Shown: positions 7,465 to 15,161 of the stretch, piece after piece | Layout of the letters: each line of letters begins with the position of its first letter | Numbering within the stretch: the first letter of the stretch is position 1 | Assembly: GCA_963764465.1 (NCBI GenBank) | Contig: CAVXSO010000002.1 | Coordinates: 124,001 to 188,000 of the forward strand | Direction: 5' to 3' | Length of the DNA stretch: 64,000 bases | Source of the DNA: JAJXXT01 sp963764465 | GTDB lineage: Bacteria > Pseudomonadota > Alphaproteobacteria > Acetobacterales > Acetobacteraceae | Notes under the pieces: generated by a model | Database searches by the model: none | Seen by the model: only the letters and a program-made list of their open reading frames with translations | What the model was told of the DNA's origin: nothing | Position numbers and translations under genes: made by a program

Positions 7465-8817
7465 TCAGGCAACCCCGCTCGCGGGCGGCGGCACCGCGAG
7501 GCCCTGGCGCGCGTAGTCCCGCAGCTTGTTGCGCAGCGCCCTGATGGAAATGCCGAGCATGCCGGCGGCGTGCGTGCGGTTGCCCTCGGTGCGGTGCAGG
7601 GTCTCGAGAATGAGGTCGCGCTCCACATCCTCCATCCGCCTGCCGACGAGGGCAGCGAGGCCCGGCGCCACGTGTGCCGTATCGGCAACGATATCGGCCG
7701 GCGCGGCGCGTGCCGCGGGCGGGCCGGAAAGCTCGATGTCCTCCGCCTCGATCGTGGCGCCGTGGGCGAGCAGGACGGCGCGGTGGATGGTGTTCTCCAG
7801 CTCGCGCACATTGCCGCGCCAGGCGTGTGCGCAGAGCCGCGCCAGTGCGTCGGGCGAGAGCGCGCGCTCCGCCATGCCGTTCAGCGTTGCGTAGCGGCGC
7901 GCGAAATGGACGGCGAGCGGCGGGATGTCCAGCCGGCGCTCCCGTAGCGGCGGAATTCGTAACGATATGACATCGAGACGGAACAGCAGATCCTCCCGGA
8001 ATCGCCCCGCCTGCACCTCCGCGCGCAGGTCGCGGTTGGTGGCCGCGAGCACGCGCACATCCACCTTCACCGGTGCCTCGCCGCCGACGCGGTCGATCTC
8101 GCGCTGCTGCAACGCGCGCAGCAGCTTCGCCTGCATGCGGATGTCGAGCTCGCCGATCTCGTCGAGCAGCAGCGTGCCGCCATCCGCCGCCTCGAACTTG
8201 CCGACGCGCCGTGCGAGCGCGCCGGAGAACGCGCCCTTCTCGTGGCCGAACAGCTCGCTTTCCAGCAGCGTCTCCGGGATCGCGGCGCAGTTGAGCGCCA
8301 CCAGGCGCGCGCCGGCGCGGCGGGAGTGGCGGTGGATGTGGTGCGCGAGCACTTCCTTGCCGGTGCCGGATTCGCCGCTCACCAGCACGGTCGCGTCGCT
8401 CGCGGCGATCTGTTCGGCGCGGGCGAGGCAGGCGAGCATCGCGGGGTCGCGCGCAATCGGGGCCGTGGCATCGCCGCTCGCCTGCGCCAGCAGGGCCGCG
8501 ATGAGGTCCGGGTCCGGCGGCAGCGGCAGGAACTCGCGGGCACCGGCGCGCACGGCGGCCACCGCTTCCTCCGCGCGCGCGGCGACGGCGCAGGCCACCA
8601 CCGGCACGCCGATGCGCTCCGCCCGCAACGCCGCGATCAGCCCCGCCACGTCGCGCGCGAGGTCCGCGAACACCAGGCCGATGGTGCCGTCGCGCCGCAT
8701 CGCCGCCACCGCCGCGTCTTCCGTGTCCGCCTGCACGATGCCGCCGCCGCGCGCGCGCACGATACGCGCCGCGGCACCCAGTTCCGTCGCGAGCGAGCCG
8801 AGGACGAGGACGCGCAT
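7465..8817 (-). CDS. flbD: Sigma-54-dependent flagellar transcription activator FlbD
   Basis: A 450-residue NtrC-family activator. Residues 1-110 form a receiver-like domain without the usual acidic pocket, closely resembling Caulobacter FlbD (AGLIAALRAERI..VPVVAC and EFLPLPPD). The AAA+ domain has Walker A (GESGTGKE, 148-155), the sigma-54 contact loop written GAFSGA (195-200, Ser for the usual Thr), and Walker B (GGTLLLDEI, 213-221). A Fis-type helix-turn-helix sits near the C-terminus (ILETLHRTEGNRTHAAGMLG). In Caulobacter, FlbD with FliX switches late flagellar genes on and represses fliF. Here it lies inside the fliF operon, which would allow feedback control. Confidence 0.93.
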   Translation of the reverse strand: MRVLVLGSLATELGAAARIVRARGGGIVQADTEDAAVAAMRRDGTIGLVFADLARDVAGLIAALRAERIGVPVVACAVAARAEEAVAAVRAGAREFLPLPPDPDLIAALLAQASGDATAPIARDPAMLACLARAEQIAASDATVLVSGESGTGKEVLAHHIHRHSRRAGARLVALNCAAIPETLLESELFGHEKGAFSGALARRVGKFEAADGGTLLLDEIGELDIRMQAKLLRALQQREIDRVGGEAPVKVDVRVLAATNRDLRAEVQAGRFREDLLFRLDVISLRIPPLRERRLDIPPLAVHFARRYATLNGMAERALSPDALARLCAHAWRGNVRELENTIHRAVLLAHGATIEAEDIELSGPPAARAAPADIVADTAHVAPGLAALVGRRMEDVERDLILETLHRTEGNRTHAAGMLGISIRALRNKLRDYARQGLAVPPPASGVA

Positions 8818-8819
8818 CC

Positions 8820-9143
8820 TCAGCCGCTCTTCTCGGTCTTGATGATTTCCGTCATCGTGACGCCGAGGCGCGTGTCGTCCACCATCACCACCTCGCCGCG
8901 CGCGACGAGGCGGTTGTTGACGAAGATGTCGATAGCTTCGCCGAGCTTGCGATCGAGCTCCACCACCGCGCCACGGCCGAGCTTGAGCAACTGGTTCACC
9001 GGCATCGTGGCACGCCCGAGCACGGCGCTGACGGTCACGGGGATGTCGTACACGGCCTCGAGGTCGCGGGCCGCGCGCGGCTGGACGGGCGCGATGTCGG
9101 TGCCGGGCTCGGCGAGGTCGGCAAGCGGGAGGTCCTGGGTCAT
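8820..9143 (-). CDS. fliN: Flagellar motor switch protein FliN
   Basis: A 107-residue protein made almost entirely of the SpoA/FliN C-ring domain: 'DIPVTVSAVLGRATMPVNQL' followed by 'GAVVELDRKLGEAIDIFVNN' and 'ARGEVVMVDDTRLGVTMTEI'. It builds the lower C-ring with FliG and FliM and binds FliH, linking export to the switch. The ATG at 9143 lies 4 bases after the fliH stop. The frame is open far upstream on this strand, but only this start matches family length. fliM is not present in the cluster. Confidence 0.93.
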   Translation of the reverse strand: MTQDLPLADLAEPGTDIAPVQPRAARDLEAVYDIPVTVSAVLGRATMPVNQLLKLGRGAVVELDRKLGEAIDIFVNNRLVARGEVVMVDDTRLGVTMTEIIKTEKSG

Positions 9144-9147
9144 CGCG

Positions 9148-9744
9148 TCACTCCGTCGTGTTCCCGCCCCGTTTCCCGGTCGTGGCGAGCGCGGGGGCGA
9201 TGATTGTCTCGATTTCGTTCCAGATGGCGGCGGGGTCGCGGCTGGCGCCGCCGCGGCACCAGGCAAGCCGCAGCCCGCCCGGGGCCATCGCGGCATCGGC
9301 CTCCAGCGCGATTGCATCCGGCAGCAGGCCCCGCAGTTCCGCCGCGTCGCCGGGCGATACCAGCAGGCGGGGTGATGCCGTCTCCCCAAGCGAAGCCAGC
9401 AGCGTCGCCGTGATCTCCGCCGCGACCGACGGGCCGAGCCGTGCCTGCCAGCCCGGCAGCGCGGCACCGATCGCCGCGAGCATTGTTGCGGCCAGTGCAC
9501 GAGCCGCCTCCGCCAGCGCCGCGTCCAGCCCCGCCAGCGCCTCCCCGAGGTTCGAGGCGAGCGCGGCACAGGCCCCGGCCAGCGCCTGGCGCGCCGCGGC
9601 GCTGCGCGCCTCGTATGCCGCGAGCGCCTCCTCCCGCGCCTCCGCCCGCGCGTGCGCGAGCAGCGCCTCAAAATCCGGCGGCGGTGTCGGGCGTGCGTCG
9701 AATTCCTCCGACAACAGCAGCGAAAGTCCGGCATGGGCGTTCAT
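9148..9744 (-). CDS. fliH: Flagellar assembly protein FliH
   Basis: A 198-residue protein recognised by position between fliG and fliN and by its make-up. It has a short N-terminus, then a long Ala/Glu/Arg-rich helical stretch (about residues 25-95, likely coiled coil), then a compact C-terminal domain with 'GPSVAAEITATLLASLGE' and 'LLPDAIALEADAAMAPGGLR'. FliH is the stator-like regulator of the FliI export ATPase. The FliH sequence family is poorly conserved, so the call leans on synteny. The start overlaps the fliG stop by 4 bases (ATGA). fliI is not in this operon. Confidence 0.82.
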   Translation of the reverse strand: MNAHAGLSLLLSEEFDARPTPPPDFEALLAHARAEAREEALAAYEARSAAARQALAGACAALASNLGEALAGLDAALAEAARALAATMLAAIGAALPGWQARLGPSVAAEITATLLASLGETASPRLLVSPGDAAELRGLLPDAIALEADAAMAPGGLRLAWCRGGASRDPAAIWNEIETIIAPALATTGKRGGNTTE

Positions 9745-10751
9745 TCGAGCATCGCCTCCTCCGCCGCCTCGCCGATCTCGATCTGCCCGGCGGCGGCCAT
9801 TTCCTTCGCCAGCGCCACGATGGCGGCCTGCGCCTCGTCCACGTCCTTGATCTTGACCGGGCCCAGGGCCCCGATGTCGTCGCGCAGCATCTTGCCCGCG
9901 CGCTCGGAGAGGTTGGAGAAGAACAGGTCGCGGATACGCTCGGACGCGCCCTTGAGCGCCAGCGGCAGCTTCTCGCGGTCGGCCGCGCGCAGCACCGCCT
10001 GGATCGCGGTGGGGGCGAGGCGGCCCAGGTCCTCGAAGGTGAACATGAGGGACTTGATGCGATCCGCGGCTTCCCGGTTGCGCTCGTCGAGCGCCGCGAG
10101 GAAGCGGGATTCCGTTGCGCGATCCAGATTGTTCAGGATCTCCGCCATCATCTCGTGCGGCTCGCGCCGTGCGCTGCGCGCGAGGTTGGACATGAACTCG
10201 GCGCGCAGCGTGCGCTCCAGCCCGTCCAGCACCTCCTTCTGCACGCTCTCCATCCGAAGCATCCGCATCACCACCTCCATCGCGAAGGTCTCGGGCAGTG
10301 CCCCCAGCACGCGGGCCGCCTGCTCGGCGCGAATGCGGGAGAGCACAACGGCCACGGTCTGCGGGTATTCGTTACGCAAGTAGTTCGCCAGTACCGCCTC
10401 GCTCACGTTGCCGAGCTTGTCCCACATCGTGCGCCCGGCGGGGCCGCGGATTTCCTCCATGATCTGCGACACCCGCTCGCGCGGCAGGGTGCGCAGCAGC
10501 AGCCGCTCCGTGCCCTCGAGGCTGCCGACGAGGCTGCCGGCCGAGCCGATCTGGCGCACGAAGTCGCCGGCGAGCCGCTCAACCTGGTCGGCGGCGACGG
10601 GGCCGAGCTGCGCCATCGCGACGGAGACTTCCCTCAGCTCGTCCTCGTGCAGCAGCGCGAGTACGCGCGCACTCGCCTCCTCCCCCATCGCGAGCAGCAG
10701 AGTTGCCGCGCGCTGCGGGCCGGAGAGGCGTCCCTCCACCTGTGCGGCCAT
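9741..10751 (-). CDS. fliG: Flagellar motor switch protein FliG
   Basis: A 336-residue rotor protein with the three FliG domains. The N-terminal FliF-binding domain begins 'LSGPQRAATLLLAMGEEAS'. The middle domain has 'NEYPQTVAVVLSRI', the family E-x-P-Q motif. The C-terminal torque domain has 'MFTFEDLGRLAPTAIQAVL' and the charged ridge 'LFFSNLSERAGKMLRDDI'. It couples stator ion flow to rotation and binds FliM/FliN. Its ATG overlaps the last base of the fliF stop, and its own stop overlaps fliH by 4 bases, so these genes are surely cotranslated. Intact and full-length. Confidence 0.97.
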   Translation of the reverse strand: MAAQVEGRLSGPQRAATLLLAMGEEASARVLALLHEDELREVSVAMAQLGPVAADQVERLAGDFVRQIGSAGSLVGSLEGTERLLLRTLPRERVSQIMEEIRGPAGRTMWDKLGNVSEAVLANYLRNEYPQTVAVVLSRIRAEQAARVLGALPETFAMEVVMRMLRMESVQKEVLDGLERTLRAEFMSNLARSARREPHEMMAEILNNLDRATESRFLAALDERNREAADRIKSLMFTFEDLGRLAPTAIQAVLRAADREKLPLALKGASERIRDLFFSNLSERAGKMLRDDIGALGPVKIKDVDEAQAAIVALAKEMAAAGQIEIGEAAEEAMLE

Positions 10752-12346
10752 CAGCCGGCGCTCTCCGCGAGCCAGGCGCGGATGATCGAGAGCGTCTCGT
10801 CCGGATGGTGCTCGACGAGATCGGCGAGATTCTTGAGCGAGGCGGCGGGCACGATGCCCTCGATGCGCGGCGGCGAGGCGGCTGGCGCCGCCGCCGGCGC
10901 GGGCAGTTCCGGCAGCGCGGGTGCGGCGAGCGGCATCGGCGCCCGCGGCGTGGCCGGGGGTGCCGCGGTGAGGCGCAGCATCACCGGGCGGAACACCAGC
11001 AGCACCGCGAGGAGTGCCACGAGTGCGAGCACCAGCGTCTGCGCGAGGCCGGCGAGCGTGTCCGGCGAGAGCAGCGTCTGCACCAGCGTGTGGACGGGCG
11101 AGCCCGGTTGCGCCGCGAACCCCGCCTCCTGCGGCATGCGCATGGAGACGATGGTGACGCTGTCGCCGCGCTTCGCGTCATAGCCGATGGCGCTCTTCAC
11201 GAGGGCGGAAATCCGGTCCAGCTCCGCCTGCGGGCGCGGCGTGTAGGCGATGCTGCCGTCCTTCTGCTTCGTCGCCACGTCCGCCACCATGACGGCGAGG
11301 CTGATGCGCGCGAGGCTCGGCGTGTCGTGCACCACCGTGCGCACGTCGTGGCCGATCTCGTAGTTCGTTGTTTCCTCGTCACGTTTCTCGCGCGAGCCGG
11401 TGCCCTGGCTCGCCGGCTGTGCTCCGGGCAGGTTGTTGGCGACGGAGACGCTGGGCGCGGACTGGCTGCTGCTGCGCTCGTCCGTCACCGTCTGGGTGCT
11501 GCGTGGCACCTGCTGGTCCGGGTTGAAGCTGTCCTGCGTCTCGCGTGTGGTGTCGAAGTTCATCACCACGGAGGCCTGGGCGTGGACATTGCCGGCGCCG
11601 AGCGTGGGGGCGAGGATTGCCTCCACCCGCTGGTCCAGGCGGCTTTCCATCGCCTCCCGCAGCGCCTCGGGGCCGGAGGCGGTGGGATCGCCGGTGTCGC
11701 CCTGGTGCGCGAGCAGCCTGCCCTCGGTGTCCGCGATGGCCACGTCCTGCGGCTTGAGCCCCGGCACGGCGGCGACGACGAGGTTGAGGATCGTGTCCAC
11801 CGAGCCACGGTCCAGCCGCGCCGCGCCGCGCACGGCGATCAGCACGGCCGCGCGCGCGGGCGGCGAGTGTGTCACGAATGCGGAACGGTCTGGCAGGACG
11901 AGGTGCACGCGCGCCCCGGCCACGCCGTCGATCGCGCCGATGGTACGCGCGAGCTCGCCCTCCAGCGCGCGCGTCTCGTCGATGCGGTCGCGGAAGCGGC
12001 TGGTGAAGAAGCCCTGCTGGTGGTCGAAGATCTCGTAGCCGACGGAGCCGCCGGAGGGCAGGCCCTGGCGCGCCAGCAGCAGCCGCGCCGCGGCGACGCG
12101 GGTTGCCGGCACCATGATGGTGCGCCCGCCGGCGGTAAGCGCGTAGGGAATATGCGCGCCGTCCAGCGCCTGCGTCATGCGTCCCGCGTCGCCGAGGCCG
12201 AGGTTGCCATAGAGCAGGCCCATCGGCGGCGTGGCCCCGCGCAGGGCGAGCATCAGCAGCAGCCCGGCCACGGCGGCGGCGGCCAGGCCAAGCGCCACCA
12301 GGCGCGCGGCGCCAAGGCCGCGCAGATTGTCCAGCAGGTTCGTCAC
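10751..12346 (-). CDS. fliF: Flagellar MS-ring protein FliF
   Basis: A 531-residue protein forming the membrane-embedded MS ring. The first transmembrane helix is at residues ~17-38 and the second around 440-465 (LVLALVALLAVLLVFRPVML). Between them lie the periplasmic ring-building motifs (YGNLGLGDAGRMTQALDGAH; a conserved 'RVHLVLPDRSAF'). The C-terminal tail (DLVEHHPDETLSIIRAWL) is the FliG-binding helix. It is the first gene of the eight-gene flagellar operon. The 111-base gap to the divergent aspA contains a CtrA-like half-palindrome that could be the control point. Confidence 0.96.
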   Translation of the reverse strand: MTNLLDNLRGLGAARLVALGLAAAAVAGLLLMLALRGATPPMGLLYGNLGLGDAGRMTQALDGAHIPYALTAGGRTIMVPATRVAAARLLLARQGLPSGGSVGYEIFDHQQGFFTSRFRDRIDETRALEGELARTIGAIDGVAGARVHLVLPDRSAFVTHSPPARAAVLIAVRGAARLDRGSVDTILNLVVAAVPGLKPQDVAIADTEGRLLAHQGDTGDPTASGPEALREAMESRLDQRVEAILAPTLGAGNVHAQASVVMNFDTTRETQDSFNPDQQVPRSTQTVTDERSSSQSAPSVSVANNLPGAQPASQGTGSREKRDEETTNYEIGHDVRTVVHDTPSLARISLAVMVADVATKQKDGSIAYTPRPQAELDRISALVKSAIGYDAKRGDSVTIVSMRMPQEAGFAAQPGSPVHTLVQTLLSPDTLAGLAQTLVLALVALLAVLLVFRPVMLRLTAAPPATPRAPMPLAAPALPELPAPAAAPAASPPRIEGIVPAASLKNLADLVEHHPDETLSIIRAWLAESAG

Positions 12347-12369
12347 GCGGCAAGGATGGCCGGGGTGGC

Positions 12370-12386
12370 TTGCGAAGCGGTTAACC
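12370..12386 (-). promoter_or_regulatory. CtrA-like motif upstream of fliF
   Basis: Reading leftward, TTAACCGCTTCGCAA (12384 to 12370) has one perfect TTAA half and a degenerate GCAA half at the 7-base spacing of the CtrA consensus TTAA-N7-TTAA. The TTAA is the centre of an 8-bp palindrome GGTTAACC (12379-12386). It ends about 24 bases upstream of the fliF ATG in an otherwise very GC-rich gap. CtrA directly controls fliF in Caulobacter. Assigning this site is inference from motif and place only. Confidence 0.35.
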
Positions 12387-12457
12387 GGGCGGCGGGTTTT
12401 GCCGGGCTGCCGGGCGCGCTAGGCTCCCGCGCCAAAGCGGTTGGGCGGGAGGAAACG

Positions 12458-13849
12458 ATGACCAGCGATCGTCTCGAACATGACAGCCTCGGCGAGCGGC
12501 GGGTGCCGCGCGATGCGCTCTACGGCGTGCAGACGCTGCGGGCGCAGGAGAATTTCAACCTCTCCGGCGTCACCATCGGCGCCTTCCCGACGCTGCTCGC
12601 CGCACTCGCCATGGTGAAGAAGGCCGCGGCCATCGCCAACCACGCGCAGGGCAAGCTGCCGGATTGGAAGCTGCGCGCGATCTCGCAGGCGGCGGAGGAC
12701 GTCATCGCCGGGCGCATCCGGCCCGAGGCGTTCCCCGTGGATGTGCTGCAGGGCGGCGCCGGCACCTCCACCAACATGAACATGAACGAGGTGCTGGCCA
12801 ACCTGGCGCTGCAGCATCTCGGCCGCGAGCCGGGGGACTACGCCACCATCCACCCCAACGACGACGTGAACCTCTCGCAGTCCACCAACGACGTGTATCC
12901 CACGGCGGTGCGGCTGGCGCTCGTGCTCAAGGCGCGCGAGACCAGCGAGGCGGTCGAGGTTCTCGCCGCCGCGTTCGAGACCAAGGCCGGCGAGTTCGAG
13001 GACGTTGTCAAGCTCGGCCGCACCCAGCTGCAGGACGCGGTGCCGATCACGCTCGGCCGCGAGCTCGGCGCCTATGCCGTGACGCTGCGCGAGGACCGCG
13101 GCCGGCTGGAGGAGGCGGCGCGGCTGCTGCGCGAGGTCAATCTCGGCGGCACAGCGGTGGGCACCATGCTGAACGCGGACGCGGCCTACGCGAAGCGGGC
13201 GCTGGCAGAGCTTTCGGCGCTCGCGGGCGTGCAGATGCTGGCTGCCGAGAACCTGATGGAGGCGAGCTGGGATTCCGGCGCCTTCGTCATGTTCTCGGGC
13301 GTCTTGAAGCGGCTGGCGACCAAGATGTCCAAGATCGCCAACGACCTGCGCCTGCTTTCCTCCGGCCCGCGCGGCGGGCTCGCGGAGATCCGGCTGCCGG
13401 CGATGCAGCCCGGCAGCTCCATCATGCCGGGCAAGGTGAACCCGGTGATCCCGGAGGCGGTGAACCAGGTCTGCTTCCAGGTGATCGGCAACGACCTGGT
13501 GGTGACGATGGCGGCCGAGGGCGGGCAGCTGCAGCTCAACGCGTTCGAGCCGGTGATCGGGTACAACCTGCTGACGTCGCTCACGCTGCTGCAGCGCGCG
13601 GCGGTGATGCTGGCGGAAAAATGCGTGGCGGGGATCGAGGCGGATCGCGCGCGCTGCCGCGCCGGGGCGGAGGCCTCCATCGCGCTCGCCACCGCGCTCA
13701 ACCCGCTGCTCGGCTACGAGGCCTCGGCGAAGATCGCGAAGGCGGCGCTGGCCAGCGGGCGCAGCGTGCGCGACGTGGCGATCGAGCACGGGGTGGCGCC
13801 GGACGTGGCGGAGCGGGTGCTGGACCCGCTGACGATGGCGCGCAGCTGA
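12458..13849 (+). CDS. aspA: Aspartate ammonia-lyase (aspartase)
   Basis: A 463-residue member of the fumarase/aspartase superfamily. The signature GSSIMPGKVNP lies around residue 318 and is followed by 'VIPEAVNQVCFQVIGND', 'TMAAEGGQLQLNAFEPVIG'. These match aspartases rather than class II fumarases (which read KVNPTQCEA here). The N-terminal 'LGERRVPRDALYGVQTLRA' and 'VDVLQGGAGTSTNMNMNEVL' also fit aspartase. The enzyme reversibly converts L-aspartate to fumarate and ammonia in the cytosol. The ATG at 12458 has GGGAGGA upstream; the frame is open much further left but without homology. It is divergent from fliF and seems to be a single gene. Confidence 0.88.
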   Translation: MTSDRLEHDSLGERRVPRDALYGVQTLRAQENFNLSGVTIGAFPTLLAALAMVKKAAAIANHAQGKLPDWKLRAISQAAEDVIAGRIRPEAFPVDVLQGGAGTSTNMNMNEVLANLALQHLGREPGDYATIHPNDDVNLSQSTNDVYPTAVRLALVLKARETSEAVEVLAAAFETKAGEFEDVVKLGRTQLQDAVPITLGRELGAYAVTLREDRGRLEEAARLLREVNLGGTAVGTMLNADAAYAKRALAELSALAGVQMLAAENLMEASWDSGAFVMFSGVLKRLATKMSKIANDLRLLSSGPRGGLAEIRLPAMQPGSSIMPGKVNPVIPEAVNQVCFQVIGNDLVVTMAAEGGQLQLNAFEPVIGYNLLTSLTLLQRAAVMLAEKCVAGIEADRARCRAGAEASIALATALNPLLGYEASAKIAKAALASGRSVRDVAIEHGVAPDVAERVLDPLTMARS

Positions 13850-13991
13850 GGCTGAGCCGCGCGGCGCGGCGCGGCGTACATCGTTCGCTCGACGTCCGGC
13901 GCCGGGCTTGCCGCGGGCCGGGGGTTCCCGCCAGCCGCCTGGACAGGCGCAGGGCCGTGCTGGCACGATGAGGTGGCGGCCGGGCAGCACG

Positions 13992-15152
13992 ATGGAGGCG
14001 ATCTTGGCGAGGCTCGGAATGGGGCGCGCGACAGGGCTGGCCAGCGTGCTCGCCGTGGCGCTGCTCGCCGGTTGCGGCAAGAAGAACACCTATGTGCCCC
14101 CGCCGCCGGCCGATGTCGGCGTCGCGCACCCGATCGAGCGCACAGTGGTGCCGCGTCTGGAGACGACGGGCACGACACAGGCGGTGGAATCCGTGGACCT
14201 GATGGCCCGCGTGCAGGGCTTCGTGCAGTCCATCGACTACACCGACGGGCAGCGGGTGAAGAAGGGACAGGAACTGTTCCTGATCGAGCCGGCGCCCTAC
14301 CAGGCGAAGCTGCAGCAGGCGCAGGCCGACCTGGCATCGGCCGAGGCGCAGCTGGTGCGCACGGAAGCCGAGTACCAGCGCCAGTCCCAGCTCGGCACCA
14401 AGGATTTCTCCTCGCGCGCGGCGGTGGAGCAGGCGCGTGCCGCGCGTGATTCGGCGCGCGCCGGCGTGACCAGCGCGCAGGCGGGCGTGGCACTCGCGGG
14501 CATCAACCTCGGCTACACCAAGGTGACGGCGCCGTTCGATGGCGTGATGACCGCGCATCTCGTCTCCGTGGGCGACCTCGTCGGCGCCGCGGGCCCGACC
14601 AAGCTCGCGAGCCTGGTGCGGACGGACCCGGTCTGGGTGACGTTCTCGCTCGCGGAGTCGGAGCTGCAGCGCATCCGCGCGGAGCTGGCCAAATCCGGCG
14701 TGCGCATCGACGACCTCTCCAAGGTGGAGGTGGATGCGGGACTGATGACGGAGACGGGCGCGCCGCACCAGGGGCACCTCGACTACGTCTCGCCGGTGGT
14801 GGACACGGCGACGGGCACGATCACCATGCGCGCGGTCTTCGACAACGCGGACCGCGTGCTGCTGCCGGGCTATTTCGTGCGCGTGAGCATCCCGGAGAAA
14901 TTCTTCGCCGCGAAGGCGATGCTGGTGCCGCAGACGGCGCTGGCGATCGGCCAGGGCGGCGAGACGCTGCTCGTCGTCGACAAGGACAACGTGGCGCAGC
15001 AGCGCCGGGTGAACACCGGCCAGACGGAAGGCTCGTTGCAGGTGATCACCGAGGGGCTGAGCGAGGGCGACCGCGTGATCGTGGACGGCGCCGCCCGTGT
15101 CGAGCCCGGCGAACACGTGGCGCCGCGCGACGTCGCGATGCCGGGCGGCTGA
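13992..15152 (+). CDS. RND efflux pump periplasmic adaptor (membrane fusion protein, AcrA-like)
   Basis: A lipoprotein adaptor of about 386 residues. The N-terminus has a signal with lipobox (VALLAGC), so the mature protein begins at that Cys and is anchored to the inner membrane. After the first beta-barrel strand (LETTGTTQAVESVDLMARVQ) come the biotinyl-lipoyl half-motifs, an alpha-helical hairpin rich in Gln/Ala/Glu (~100-180), and the second half 'LGYTKVTAPFDGVMT'. It bridges the RND pump to an outer-membrane channel. Starts at 13968, 13992 and 14019 are all possible; 13992 gives a normal signal-peptide length. It lies 9 bases before the pump gene. Confidence 0.9.
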   Translation: MEAILARLGMGRATGLASVLAVALLAGCGKKNTYVPPPPADVGVAHPIERTVVPRLETTGTTQAVESVDLMARVQGFVQSIDYTDGQRVKKGQELFLIEPAPYQAKLQQAQADLASAEAQLVRTEAEYQRQSQLGTKDFSSRAAVEQARAARDSARAGVTSAQAGVALAGINLGYTKVTAPFDGVMTAHLVSVGDLVGAAGPTKLASLVRTDPVWVTFSLAESELQRIRAELAKSGVRIDDLSKVEVDAGLMTETGAPHQGHLDYVSPVVDTATGTITMRAVFDNADRVLLPGYFVRVSIPEKFFAAKAMLVPQTALAIGQGGETLLVVDKDNVAQQRRVNTGQTEGSLQVITEGLSEGDRVIVDGAARVEPGEHVAPRDVAMPGG

Positions 15153-15161
15153 GCCCAGGCC

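Noticed and set aside
4094..7947. Very long open frames overlapping flhA on both strands
   Set aside because: The real frame is flhA with clear FHIPEP-family sequence; the others give low-complexity Arg/Ala/Gly/His-rich translations typical of high GC.
12458..13849. Class II fumarase
   Set aside because: After the shared GSSIMPGKVNP signature, the sequence follows aspartase (VIPEAVNQVCFQVIGND) rather than fumarase.
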